The translations under genes were made by a program, and so were the position numbers. The notes under the pieces are model-generated. The model made no database searches and was not told where the DNA came from. It worked only from the letters and a program-made list of their open reading frames with translations. Positions 1 through 7,954 of a stretch of 64,000 bases of DNA are shown here, in pieces (the stretch's first letter is position 1; the number at the start of each line of letters is the position of its first letter). Source of the DNA: Comamonas composti DSM 21721 (GTDB lineage: Bacteria > Pseudomonadota > Gammaproteobacteria > Burkholderiales > Burkholderiaceae_C); NCBI RefSeq assembly GCF_000429845.1, contig NZ_AUCQ01000029.1, positions 1 to 64,000 on the forward strand. The letters run 5' to 3'.

Positions 1-118
1 GAATCCTCGCAATAGCACGGCTATTGCTGCGGTGTCGCGCCTTGTATCCCATCCCGCAAAGACACTGGCGCGGCACCGAGGAGATCGTAAACACGTTCTA
101 AGAACGTGTTTACGATCT
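1..118. repeat. composite inverted-repeat extragenic element
   Basis: Three nested inverted repeats fill this segment. GCAATAGC at 9-16 pairs with GCTATTGC at 20-27. An 11-bp arm at 31-41 pairs (one G-T) with 68-78. An 18-bp perfect palindrome has arms 82-99 and 101-118 around a single A. The right arm overlaps the stop codon of the minus-strand DUF445 gene (117-119). The core CCCGCAAAGACACTGGC (53-69) recurs with one change at 52900-52916. No protein is apparent. It looks like a dispersed extragenic repeat that may also end transcription. Confidence 0.7.
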
Positions 119-1418
119 AAAGGCCCAGCCTGGCCAGCAGCTCGCCCGCATGGGAGAGCAGAAACAGCAGCAGCCCCACGGCCCCGCCGACCAGGCTGCC
201 GTTGATGCGTATGTATTGCAGGTCCTTGCCTATGTGCAGCTCGATCAGCCGGGCCAGCTGGCGCGCGTCCCAGCGCTGCACGGTGTCGGCAATATGCTGG
301 CCCAGAAAGGTCGAGACCTCGGGCGCGAGCGCCTTCACCCAGCGCTTGAGGCGCTGGTTCATGGAGTCGCGCAGCGCGGCATCATGGGCCAGCGACTGGC
401 CCAGCCAGCGGCCCATGGCTTCGGCCTTGCGCGCCAGCTGGGAGTTTTCATCGGCCAGATCGGCCTGCAGGCGCTGGCGCAGGCCCTGCCACAGCTGGCG
501 CAGATAGGCGGCCAGCTTTTCGTCGTGCAGCAGATAGTGGCGCAACTGCTCGGCGCGCTCGGCCATGGCAGCATCCGTCTGCAGCCGCAGGATCAGCCTT
601 TGCATGCCCGTATCAAAGGCCTGGCGCATGCCGTGGCCGGGATCTTCGGCGATCTCCTGCAGCAGGCTGTCCAGGGCATCGGCAATCGCGCCCGCGCCTT
701 TCTCGCCCAGCCAGTCCGTGGGCAGGACTTTTTCCTTGAGCGGATGCTCGCGCTTGAGCCAGCTGACGATGGCCTGGGCGATCAGCACATGGGTCCGGGA
801 TTCGCGCAGCAGGCCGCTGACACGCACCAGCACATCGTCGAGCAAGGCCTGGTGGCGGCCATCGCGCGTCAGCCCGTCGAGCAGCTCGGCGGCCATGCGC
901 GAGAGGTCCAGCCGGGCCAGCAAGGCCTTGAAGGACTGGCTCAGAAAACGCTCGACCTGCCGGTCCTGCACGGTCTCCAGCCCCGCCAGGGCCAGGCGCG
1001 CCACCTGGCGCCCGAGGGCGGCGCTGTTGGCCGGCGTGGTCAACCAGGCCGCCAGGGCCTTGGCGGGGTCGTGGCGCTCGATCAGGGCCAGCAGCGAGGG
1101 AGCATCAAGGAACTTGTCGCGCACGAATCCGGCCAGATTGCTGCCGATGCGGTCCTTGTTGCGCTCGATGATGGCCGTATGCGCACCCACCAGGGGCAGC
1201 GGAATGCGGCGAAACAAGGCCGCCACCGCAAACCAGTCGGCCAGGGCGCCGACCAGGGCCGCCTCGGTCACGGCCTTGATGCAGGCCAGCCACAAAGGCG
1301 TGGGTTGCAGGTGTGCGACCGCGATCGAGGTGATGGCAAACCCCAGGCCCATGCCCAGCAACAGCAGCAAGGGCAGGCGTTTGGCAGTGCGTAGCGCTTG
1401 TTCTTGAGGTGAAAGCAT
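117..1418 (-). CDS. DUF445 family inner-membrane protein (YjiN-like)
   Basis: About 433 residues. A hydrophobic helix follows the N-terminus (PLLLLLGMGLGFAITSIAV), a second lies near residues 45-65 with the family signature ALVGALADWFAVAALF, and a third hydrophobic segment closes the protein (GGAVGLLLFLLSHAG). The large middle part is charged and helical. This is the usual DUF445 layout, with membrane anchors at both ends. The biochemical function of the family is not established. A GTG at 1439 would add seven residues; the ATG at 1418 was chosen because neither has a clear ribosome site. The gene stands alone, and its stop codon sits inside the palindrome at 82-118. Confidence 0.85.
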   Translation of the reverse strand: MLSPQEQALRTAKRLPLLLLLGMGLGFAITSIAVAHLQPTPLWLACIKAVTEAALVGALADWFAVAALFRRIPLPLVGAHTAIIERNKDRIGSNLAGFVRDKFLDAPSLLALIERHDPAKALAAWLTTPANSAALGRQVARLALAGLETVQDRQVERFLSQSFKALLARLDLSRMAAELLDGLTRDGRHQALLDDVLVRVSGLLRESRTHVLIAQAIVSWLKREHPLKEKVLPTDWLGEKGAGAIADALDSLLQEIAEDPGHGMRQAFDTGMQRLILRLQTDAAMAERAEQLRHYLLHDEKLAAYLRQLWQGLRQRLQADLADENSQLARKAEAMGRWLGQSLAHDAALRDSMNQRLKRWVKALAPEVSTFLGQHIADTVQRWDARQLARLIELHIGKDLQYIRINGSLVGGAVGLLLFLLSHAGELLARLGL

Positions 1419-1547
1419 GGGCGCAGCATAAACGGCCACGGCTGCGAGTCAGTGGGATGGCAGGCCATGCCGGGCCCGGCAAAAACCCTGGGCATGGCTT
1501 GCCCTCACAATAGCGGGTTTCCTTTCAGCTCATCAAAAGAATCCGCC

Positions 1548-1805
1548 ATGACCGATGCATCCACTCCCGACCAGCGCCCTGCCCTGCCCGATCATCTGAG
1601 CATAGACCCGCGCAGCCCCCACCACGTGGCCGCCGTGTTCGAGCACGACATCGGCATTCGCTTCAACGGCAAGGATCGCTTCGACGTCGAGGAGTACTGC
1701 GTGAGCGAAGGCTGGGTCAAGGTGCCTGCGGGCAAGACCCTGGACCGCAAGGGCCGCCCGCTGCTGATCAAGCTCAAGGGCGCGGTCGAGGCCTACTACC
1801 GCTGA
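1548..1805 (+). CDS. DUF3297 family small protein
   Basis: An 85-residue soluble protein with no signal peptide or membrane segment. The sequence (DHLSIDPRSPHHVAAVFEHD, then GIRFNGKDRFDVEEYCVSEGW) matches the DUF3297 family as I remember it; the family has no assigned function. The start at 1548 gives the normal family length; an upstream in-frame ATG at 1452 would add 32 unconserved residues. It converges on hmp with a 31-bp gap, and no terminator is obvious between them. Confidence 0.85.
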   Translation: MTDASTPDQRPALPDHLSIDPRSPHHVAAVFEHDIGIRFNGKDRFDVEEYCVSEGWVKVPAGKTLDRKGRPLLIKLKGAVEAYYR

Positions 1806-1836
1806 GCTGCGGCCCGGCCCCCGAAGTGCGCCGCCA

Positions 1837-3015
1837 TCAGGCCAGCGCCTCGGCCGGGCCGAAGAACTCGTAGCGCACCTGTGCATCGGGCACGCCCAGA
1901 TTCCTGAGCGCGTGCCTGAGTCCGCGCATGAAGGGGCGTGGCCCGAGGAAGTAGACCTCGACATCGCGCGAAGCCGGCAGCCACTCGCCCAGGCGCTGCT
2001 CGGTCAGATATCCCTGGCCATGCACCGCGTCCTCGGGCAGGGCCCGGTCATAGCAGTAATAGCGCGTGAGCTGTGCATGCTCCCGGGCGAGCGCATCGAT
2101 GGGCTCGCGAAAGGCATGCACCGCGCGCTCGCGCGCGCAGTGGATGAAGGTCACCGCACGCCGGCCTTCGAGCGCCGTGGCCAGCATGGGCAGCGTGGCC
2201 GTAATGCCCACACCACCGCTGATCAGCACCAGCGGCTTGTCGCCGGGCTGCAGCGTGAAGTGGCCGGCCGGCGGAAACAGCGCCAGCGTATCGCCAACCT
2301 GCAGTTGATCATGCAGGAAGTTGGAGACCTTGCCCCCGGGCTCGCGCTTGACGCTGATGCGCAGGCTCTGCCCGTTGGCGGCCGCCGACAGCGAGTAATT
2401 GCGCCGCTGCTCCTGCCCGTCGATCATCAATCGCAGCCCTATGTACTGGCCCGGCTGATGCGCAAGCACCTTGCCGCCGTCGGCCGGCACCAGATAGAAG
2501 GAGCTGATCTCGGCGCTCTCCTGCACTTTCTTTTCGAGCCTGAAGGCGCGCTCGCCGCGCCAGCCGCCCTCGGCCCGGGCCAGGCTCTCGTAGGCCTCGC
2601 CCTCGGCCGCGATCAGAAGGTCGGCCAGTTGCTGATAGGCGGCGCCCCAGGCGGCGAGCACCTCGTCGGTGGCGATCTCGGCGCCCAGCACCTCGCGGAT
2701 GGCCCGCAGCAGACAGGTCCCGACGATGGGATAGTGCTCGGGCTGCACCTGCAGCGCCACATGCTTGTTGATGATTTGCGCGGGCAGGTCGCCCAGGGCC
2801 TCCAGCCGGTCTATGTGCTTCGCATACATGAGCACGCTGTACGCCAGGGCTCGCGGCTGGGCACCGCTTTGCTGGTGGGCCTGGTTGAACAGCGGACGCA
2901 CCTCGGGGTACTCGCCCAGCATGGTGTTGTAGAAGTGCGTGATCAGCGCCTCGCCGCCGCTCTCCAGCAGCGGTACGGTGGATTTGACAATGGCGCGTTG
3001 GCTCTCGGTCAGCAT
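1837..3015 (-). CDS. hmp: flavohaemoprotein, nitric oxide dioxygenase
   Basis: 392 residues, the usual size for Hmp. It oxidises nitric oxide to nitrate using O2 and NAD(P)H in the cytoplasm. The N-terminal globin domain (about 1-140) carries the proximal haem histidine in NKHVALQVQPEHYPIVG. The FAD-binding reductase domain follows with the RNYSLSA flavin motif near residue 205, and the NAD-binding part has ISGGVGITATLPML. Upstream on the same strand lie a sigma-54 promoter (3068-3082) and two NorR-type sites, and the divergent neighbour encodes NorR, so NO-induced expression is a strong inference. Confidence 0.96.
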   Translation of the reverse strand: MLTESQRAIVKSTVPLLESGGEALITHFYNTMLGEYPEVRPLFNQAHQQSGAQPRALAYSVLMYAKHIDRLEALGDLPAQIINKHVALQVQPEHYPIVGTCLLRAIREVLGAEIATDEVLAAWGAAYQQLADLLIAAEGEAYESLARAEGGWRGERAFRLEKKVQESAEISSFYLVPADGGKVLAHQPGQYIGLRLMIDGQEQRRNYSLSAAANGQSLRISVKREPGGKVSNFLHDQLQVGDTLALFPPAGHFTLQPGDKPLVLISGGVGITATLPMLATALEGRRAVTFIHCARERAVHAFREPIDALAREHAQLTRYYCYDRALPEDAVHGQGYLTEQRLGEWLPASRDVEVYFLGPRPFMRGLRHALRNLGVPDAQVRYEFFGPAEALA

Positions 3016-3067
3016 GCAAAAACTCCTTGGGTCATGGCCTGCCAGTCAGCAGGTCGCAGATGCAGAC

Positions 3068-3082
3068 GCAATTGCCGTGCCC
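3068..3082 (-). promoter_or_regulatory. sigma-54 promoter of hmp
   Basis: Read on the minus strand the sequence is GGGCACGGCAATTGC, close to the sigma-54 consensus TGGCACG-N4-TTGC. The -24 GG and -12 GC are present with correct spacing. Transcription would start near 3056, about 40 nt before the hmp ATG. Confidence 0.8.
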
Positions 3083-3123
3083 GCCCCCACCCCGCAGCAA
3101 AACAAGGACTTGGATCAGATGAA

Positions 3124-3134
3124 GTCATATTGAC
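3124..3134. promoter_or_regulatory. NorR enhancer site 1
   Basis: GTCATATTGAC is an exact match to the GTCA-N3-TGAC (GT-N7-AC) NorR target known from enteric norVW and Ralstonia norAB promoters. It is centred about 73 bp upstream of the predicted hmp start. Confidence 0.75.
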
Positions 3135-3170
3135 TGCATGATGGGTGTAGACTTTTTGACATCAATCAAG

Positions 3171-3181
3171 GTCAATATGAC
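3171..3181. promoter_or_regulatory. NorR enhancer site 2, overlapping the norR start
   Basis: GTCAATATGAC is a second exact GTCA-N3-TGAC palindrome, 47 bp from site 1 (centre to centre). It contains the ATG at 3177 that I take as the norR start, so NorR could also hinder its own expression. Confidence 0.7.
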
Positions 3182-4784
3182 AACATCCCACATGCTGAGC
3201 GCCGTCATTCCGCTGATCGCGGATCTGGCCCAGGATATGCCCGAGCGCGAGCGTCTGCGCCGCCTGCTTGCGGCCTTGCGCACCCTGTTGCCCGCCGATG
3301 CCGTGGCCCTGCTGCGCCTGGAGGGCGAATGGCTGCGCCCCATGGCCATGGACGGCCTGGTGCCCGACGTGCTGGGCCGGCGCTTTCGCCTGAGCGAGCA
3401 CCCGCGCTTTGCCCAGTTGCTGGCCGCCGGCCAGGCCATGCGCTTTGCGCCCGACAGCCCGCTGCCCGACCCCTATGACGGCCTGATCGCCAACCACGGC
3501 CAGGTCCTGCACCAGTTGCACGTGCATGACTGCATGGGCTGCGTGCTGCAGCTCGGCGGTGCGCCCTGGGGGCTGCTCACGCTCGATGCGCTGCAGCCCG
3601 GGCGCTTTGCCGATCCGGCCGCGCTGGCCCTGCTGCAGGCCTTTGGCAACCTGGCTTCGGCAACCGTGGCCACGGCCGAGCGCGTGCGCCAGCTGGCCCT
3701 GCCGGCCCGGGGCTCGCGCCTGCCCGCCAGCCCGGGCCTGCCGCCCGAGCGCGAGCTGCTGGGCCAGAGCCCGGCCATGCGCGAGCTCAGAAAGAACATG
3801 GCGCTGATCGCGGCCAGCGATCTCAACGTGCTCATCACCGGCGAGACCGGCACGGGCAAGGAGCTCGTGGCCCAGGCCCTGCACGCCCGATCGGGACGTG
3901 CGCACAAGCCCATGATCAGCATCAACTGCGCGGCCCTGCCCGACAACCTCGTGGAAAGCGAGCTGTTCGGCCATGTGCGCGGAGCCTTTACCGGCGCGCT
4001 GTCCGAGCGCCAGGGCAAGTTCGAGCAGGCACACCAGGGCACGCTGTTCCTCGACGAAGTGGGCGAGCTGTCCCTGCCCGTGCAGGCCAAGCTGCTGCGC
4101 GTGCTGCAAAGCGGCCAGCTCCAGCGCCTGGGCTCGGACCGCGAGCACCATGTGGACGTGCGCATTCTGGCCGCCACCAACCGCGACCTGGCCGCCGAGG
4201 TCGAGGCCGGGCGCATGCGCGCCGACTTCTACCACCGGCTCAACGTGTATCCGCTGGCCGTGCCGCCGCTGCGCGAGCGCGACAGCGATGTGCTGCTGCT
4301 CGCCGGCTGCTTTCTCGAGGAAAACCGCTCGCGCCTCAAGCTCGGCGGGCTGAGGCTGGACGCAGCCGCCCAGTCCGCCCTGCTCACCCGCGACTGGCAG
4401 GGCAATGTGCGCGAGCTCGAACACCTGATCAGCCGCGCCGTGCTCCAGGCCCTGAGCCGCGCGCCCCAGACCCCGGCCGCGCCGCGCGGCGCCCTGCGCC
4501 CGCGCATGCTCACGCTCAGCGCCCAGGATCTCGGAGAGACAGCGCCCCGGGCCGCCTGCGCACCAGCGGCAGCGGGCCTGCCAGCCGGCATGCCGGTGAC
4601 TGCGCCAGTGACTGCGCCGGACGCTCCCCCGGAAGGCCTGCGCAGCGCCGTCCAGGCCTACGAACGCCAACTGGTCCAGGCCAGCCTGCAGCGCCACAAC
4701 CGCAGTTGGGCCGCCGCCGCGCGCGAGCTGCAAATGGACCGCGCCAACCTCCAGCGCCTCGCACGCCGCCTGGGGCTGGCCTGA
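3177..4784 (+). CDS. norR: nitric-oxide-responsive sigma-54 activator NorR
   Basis: 535 residues. The N-terminal GAF domain (about 1-170) is where family members sense NO through a non-haem iron. The AAA+ domain has Walker A GETGTGKE near 222, the sigma-54 contact loop GAFTGA at about 269-274, and Walker B LFLDEVGEL. A Fis-type helix-turn-helix ends the protein (SWAAAARELQMDRANLQRLARRLGL). It diverges from hmp and is almost certainly its activator. An in-frame ATG at 3138 would add 13 residues; the later start was preferred because the extension is not conserved-looking. Residues 470-500 form a Pro/Ala-rich linker that contains a TAPVTAPD repeat. Confidence 0.93.
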   Translation: MTTSHMLSAVIPLIADLAQDMPERERLRRLLAALRTLLPADAVALLRLEGEWLRPMAMDGLVPDVLGRRFRLSEHPRFAQLLAAGQAMRFAPDSPLPDPYDGLIANHGQVLHQLHVHDCMGCVLQLGGAPWGLLTLDALQPGRFADPAALALLQAFGNLASATVATAERVRQLALPARGSRLPASPGLPPERELLGQSPAMRELRKNMALIAASDLNVLITGETGTGKELVAQALHARSGRAHKPMISINCAALPDNLVESELFGHVRGAFTGALSERQGKFEQAHQGTLFLDEVGELSLPVQAKLLRVLQSGQLQRLGSDREHHVDVRILAATNRDLAAEVEAGRMRADFYHRLNVYPLAVPPLRERDSDVLLLAGCFLEENRSRLKLGGLRLDAAAQSALLTRDWQGNVRELEHLISRAVLQALSRAPQTPAAPRGALRPRMLTLSAQDLGETAPRAACAPAAAGLPAGMPVTAPVTAPDAPPEGLRSAVQAYERQLVQASLQRHNRSWAAAARELQMDRANLQRLARRLGLA

Positions 4785-4801
4785 GAGCGTAAACACGTTC
4801 T
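4785..4801 (+). repeat. post-stop palindromic motif
   Basis: GAGCGTAAACACGTTCT begins on the base after the norR stop codon. Close versions start right after the LuxR-family gene stop (15435) and overlap the DUF445 stop (minus strand, 99-118). Confidence 0.6.
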
Positions 4802-4813
4802 GAGATAACTATG

Positions 4814-4905
4814 AAAAAAGAAGCTGCAAACGCTCATCCACATTGGATTTCAAGCATGTTTCGTACTGAAATCCATATGTACCAAGCGCTACCAGCTCCT
4901 GTTTT
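4814..4905. repeat. copy A of a ~95-bp dispersed palindromic element
   Basis: Imperfect terminal inverted repeats: AAAAAAGAAGCTGCAAACGC on the left and AGCGCTACCAGCTCCTGTTTT on the right, reading to the EamA stop codon. The inner segment also pairs (TGGATTTCA with TGAAATCCA). Similar copies lie at 19089, 26943, 41669 and 56186. Confidence 0.65.
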
Positions 4906-5810
4906 CAGCTACGCCGTATCAGGCTGGCCAACCAGCCATGGCCGCTGACCAGCAGCACGCCGGCCAGCACCATGAAGGCGCCGAAGACAAAGCTCGACGC
5001 CAGGGGTTCGCTGAGCAGCCAGGCGCCGAGGATGACGCCGAGGATGGGCGTGAGAAAGGAGAACACGCCCAGGCGCGAGGCCAGGTACTGGGTCAGCAGC
5101 CAGAACCAGATCAGAAAGCTCACAAAGCACACCAGCACCGCATTGAAGGCCAGGCTCGCCCAGGCCAGCGGCGTGGGCTCGAAACGCGTCTGCCCCAGCA
5201 GCATGGCTGCAGGCATGAGCAGCGCAAAGCCCGTGGCCAGCTGATAGAGCAGGGTTTGCGCAGCCGGCAGGCCCGCGAGCCGGCTGGTGCGCACGGCCAC
5301 CGTGGTCGCGCCCCAGGCCGCGCCCGCGCCCAGGGCCAGCAGATCACCCTTGAGGCTGACGCCCCCGCCCTGGCCGCCGCCGAGAAAGGCCAGTGCAATG
5401 CCCGCGAAAGCCAGGCCTATGCCCAGCCACTGCAGGCGTGCGAGCCGCTCGGAGGCCAGCGAGCAATGCAGGCCCAGGGCCGCGAACACCGGGGCCGAAT
5501 ACAGAAACACCACCACATGCGAGGCCGAGGTGTGGTTGATGGCCTCGCCCAGCAGCAAAAACTCCAGCGCGAACAGCGCCCCCACGAACAGCCCGGGGCG
5601 CCAGCTGTCCGCCCAGGTCACGCGCATGCGGCGCCAGCGCATGAACAGCCACACCAGCACCGCCCCCGCACCCGAGCGCAACGCAATCTGCAAGGTCGGC
5701 GCAATCGCATCGGCCGTGGCCTTGAGCAGCACCTGCTGCAGACTCCAGATCAGACACAGGCTCAGCATGAGCACATAGGCCCGCGGGTCCAGCGGTTGGC
5801 GATTGTCCAT
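4905..5810 (-). CDS. EamA/DMT-family permease
   Basis: 301 residues with ten hydrophobic segments arranged as two repeated EamA domains, as in drug/metabolite transporters (RhaT/YdcZ-like). The N-terminal half has the typical conserved tryptophan/glutamine segment (LIWSLQQVLLKATADAIAP), and the C-terminal half ends with SFVFGAFMVLAGVLLVSGHGW. It is an inner-membrane exporter or permease of unknown substrate; family members move amino acids, nucleotide sugars or other metabolites. It is monocistronic, and its stop abuts a dispersed palindrome. Confidence 0.9.
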   Translation of the reverse strand: MDNRQPLDPRAYVLMLSLCLIWSLQQVLLKATADAIAPTLQIALRSGAGAVLVWLFMRWRRMRVTWADSWRPGLFVGALFALEFLLLGEAINHTSASHVVVFLYSAPVFAALGLHCSLASERLARLQWLGIGLAFAGIALAFLGGGQGGGVSLKGDLLALGAGAAWGATTVAVRTSRLAGLPAAQTLLYQLATGFALLMPAAMLLGQTRFEPTPLAWASLAFNAVLVCFVSFLIWFWLLTQYLASRLGVFSFLTPILGVILGAWLLSEPLASSFVFGAFMVLAGVLLVSGHGWLASLIRRS

Positions 5811-5865
5811 GGCGAAATCAGAGCTCCAGAAACGGCTTCAATGCTGCAAGCCTGCCGAGGCGCCA

Positions 5866-5917
5866 AGACCGGGGCGCCGACCGTCCCCCTTGCAGGGGGA
5901 AGGCGTGAAGCGAATCA
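5866..5917 (-). repeat. CCCTGA-type extragenic repeat, overlapping the FKBP stop
   Basis: On the minus strand the segment begins CCCTGATTCGCTTCACGCC, followed by CTTCCCCCTGCAAGGGGGAC. It matches the 37097-37505 tandem family. Its TGA is the stop codon of the FKBP gene. Confidence 0.6.
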
Positions 5918-6322
5918 GGGCGTGATGCCCAGCAACTCCACATCGAAGTTGAGCGTGGCATTCGGCGGAATCACCCGTCCCGCGCCGCGCGCGCCGTAGG
6001 CGATGGAGGCCGGGCAGGTGAGCCTGGCCTTGCCGCCCACCTTCATTTTCTGCAGGCCTTCGGTCCAGCAGGGAATCACCCGGTTGAGCGGGAACTCTAT
6101 GGGCTCGCCGCGTGCGATCGAGCTGTCGAACTCCTTGCCGGTCTCGGGGAAATAGCCTCGGTAGTGGACCTTCACGGTATTGCCGGCCTTGGGGCTGGGG
6201 CCGGTGCCGTCCTTGAGGCTTTCATAAATCATGCCGCTGGCCGTGGTCTCGGGCGCCGCGTGAACGGCAGCGCCCAGCAACAGTCCGCAGGCGGCCAGCA
6301 AAGAGGCAAGGGTTTGGTGCAT
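5915..6322 (-). CDS. FKBP-type peptidyl-prolyl isomerase, exported
   Basis: 135 residues. An N-terminal signal peptide (LASLLAACGLLLGAAVHAA) is followed by a single FKBP domain: VKVHYRGYFPETGKEFDSS, PLNRVIPCWTEGLQKMKVGGK, and YGARGAGRVIPPNATLNFDVELL. Family members catalyse cis/trans isomerisation of Xaa-Pro bonds; with a signal peptide it should act in the periplasm. The start at 6322 is chosen because the signal peptide begins there; an upstream in-frame ATG gives an implausible leader. Residues that line the FK506 pocket (Y, F, D, W, Y) are present. Confidence 0.92.
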   Translation of the reverse strand: MHQTLASLLAACGLLLGAAVHAAPETTASGMIYESLKDGTGPSPKAGNTVKVHYRGYFPETGKEFDSSIARGEPIEFPLNRVIPCWTEGLQKMKVGGKARLTCPASIAYGARGAGRVIPPNATLNFDVELLGITP

Positions 6323-6399
6323 GCAAAAGCTCCGATCTCGGATAAGCAAAAGCGCAATTCTCGGCGATATCTGCAGGCCTTCGCAGCCGCGCCGCATGC

Positions 6400-6547
6400 G
6401 GGAAGCCCCTCACTGGCACGCGCCCCGAAGGGGGCGGGGCAAGACTGCGCGGCCCCGGATCAGGGACGCCAGGCTGGCGCCGCCCTGCCGCAAAGAGCAT
6501 CGCCCCGGTCTGCCAGTTGCAGGGCAAGCGGCGCAGCCGCTCAGGGG
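6400..6547 (-). repeat. CCCTGA-type extragenic repeat after the aminotransferase
   Basis: The minus strand reads CCCCCTGAGCGGCTGCGCCG, then a GGGGCGATGCTCTTTGCGGC stretch, and ends in an inverted pair around GCCCCGCCCCCTTCGGGGCG. This is the same family as the repeats at 37097 and 57169. The TGA of CCCCCTGA is the stop codon of the upstream gene. The rest of 6323-6540 shows no gene. Confidence 0.55.
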
Positions 6548-7677
6548 GTATCGATCCTGTCCAGGGCCGCACGCAGATGGCCTACCGTGCGATCCACGTG
6601 GTGCCATTTCTCCAGGCCGAAGAGGCCGATGCGGAAGGTCTTGAACTGCGGCCCCTCATCGCACTGCAGCGGCACGCCCGAGGCCGTCTGCAGGCCCAGT
6701 TCGAGAAACTTCTTGCCGCTTTGGATGTCCGGATCGCTGGTGTAGCTGACCACCACGCCGGGCGCCTGCCAGCCCTTGGCGGCCACGCTCGCAAAGCCGC
6801 GCGACTCCAGCAGCTCGCGCACCTTGGCGCCCAGGGCGATCTGCTCCTCGCGCACCTTCTCGAAGCCGTAGGCCCGCGTCTCCAGCATCACATCGCGCAG
6901 GCGCACCAGCGCATCCGTGGGCATGGTCGTGTGGTAGGCGTGCTGGCCTTTCTCGTAGCCCTCGGCGATCTGCATCCACTTCTTGAGGTCGCAGGAAAAG
7001 CTGGAGCTTTTCGTGTGCTCTATGGCCTGGCGCGCACGCTCGGAGAGCATGACCATGGCACAGCAGGGCGAGCTGCTCCAGCCCTTTTGCGGGGCCGAGA
7101 TCAGCACGTCGACGCCGGTCTGGCCCATGTCCACCCACATGGCACCCGAGGCCACGCAGTCGAGCACGAACAGCGCGCCCACCTCGTGCGCAGCATCGGC
7201 CAGGGCACGCAGATAGTCGTCGGTGAGAAGAATGCCGCTGGCCGTCTCCACATGCGGGGCGAACACCACCTTGGGCTTTTCGCTGCGGATCGCGGCCACG
7301 ACCTCGTCTATGGGACAGGGCGCCCAGGGATCCTGGTCGCCGGCGCCAAGACGGCGCGCCTTGCAGACCACGGAGCCGCCTCCCAGGCCTTCGTCGGCAT
7401 CGAAGATCTGCGTCCAGCGGTAGCTGAACCAGCCGTTGCGCACGATGAGCACCTTCTCGCGATTCGCGAACTGGCGCGCCACGGCCTCCATCCCGAAGGT
7501 GCCGCTGCCCGGCACCAGCACCGCGGTATGCGCGCCGTAGACCTGCTTGAGCGTGGACAGAATGTCCTGCATCACGCCCGCAAAGCGCTTGGACATGTGG
7601 TTGAGGGCGCGGTCGGTATAGACCACGGAAAATTCAAGCAGGCCTTCGGGATCGATATCGGGCAACAAGCCGGGCAT
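6541..7677 (-). CDS. PLP-dependent class V aminotransferase (alanine/serine-glyoxylate type)
   Basis: 378 residues. A fold-type I aminotransferase of the alanine-glyoxylate / serine-glyoxylate / phosphonate aminotransferase group. It shows the substrate-side glycine segment VPGSGTFGMEAVARQF near residue 50, the HVETASGILL loop, the aspartate that binds the pyridine nitrogen (LFVLDCVASGA), and the PLP lysine in SAPQKGWSSSP. The likely reaction moves an amino group between an amino acid and glyoxylate or another 2-oxoacid; the exact pair cannot be told from sequence. The start at MPGLLPDIDP (7677) is preferred over a longer reading. The stop codon lies within a dispersed CCCTGA repeat. Confidence 0.85.
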   Translation of the reverse strand: MPGLLPDIDPEGLLEFSVVYTDRALNHMSKRFAGVMQDILSTLKQVYGAHTAVLVPGSGTFGMEAVARQFANREKVLIVRNGWFSYRWTQIFDADEGLGGGSVVCKARRLGAGDQDPWAPCPIDEVVAAIRSEKPKVVFAPHVETASGILLTDDYLRALADAAHEVGALFVLDCVASGAMWVDMGQTGVDVLISAPQKGWSSSPCCAMVMLSERARQAIEHTKSSSFSCDLKKWMQIAEGYEKGQHAYHTTMPTDALVRLRDVMLETRAYGFEKVREEQIALGAKVRELLESRGFASVAAKGWQAPGVVVSYTSDPDIQSGKKFLELGLQTASGVPLQCDEGPQFKTFRIGLFGLEKWHHVDRTVGHLRAALDRIDTP

Positions 7678-7954
7678 AGTTTTTTTCTCCGTGCAAAACA
7701 AAGGCGGGCGGCCCTCGCATCCGGATGGACGAGGGCCGCACAACCGATCCAGCTTAGCACGCTGGCCCGGGGCTTTGCTCCGCGCCCTGCCACCGTGGCG
7801 ACCGGCCCCGGCGCCGATCCCTGGCGGTTTACTCGCGCTTTACGCCAGAAATATCGGCCGATCACACAGACTTGGCACACTTGCATTCCATTACGAGAGC
7901 GTATGTGCTCTTACCGGTGAGGCATGGGCCGCACCGGGCCTTCATCCAAGCCCC

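Noticed and set aside
3138-3176. norR beginning at 3138
   Set aside because: This adds 13 residues of poor conservation and would put NorR site 2 in the coding part; kept only as an alternative.
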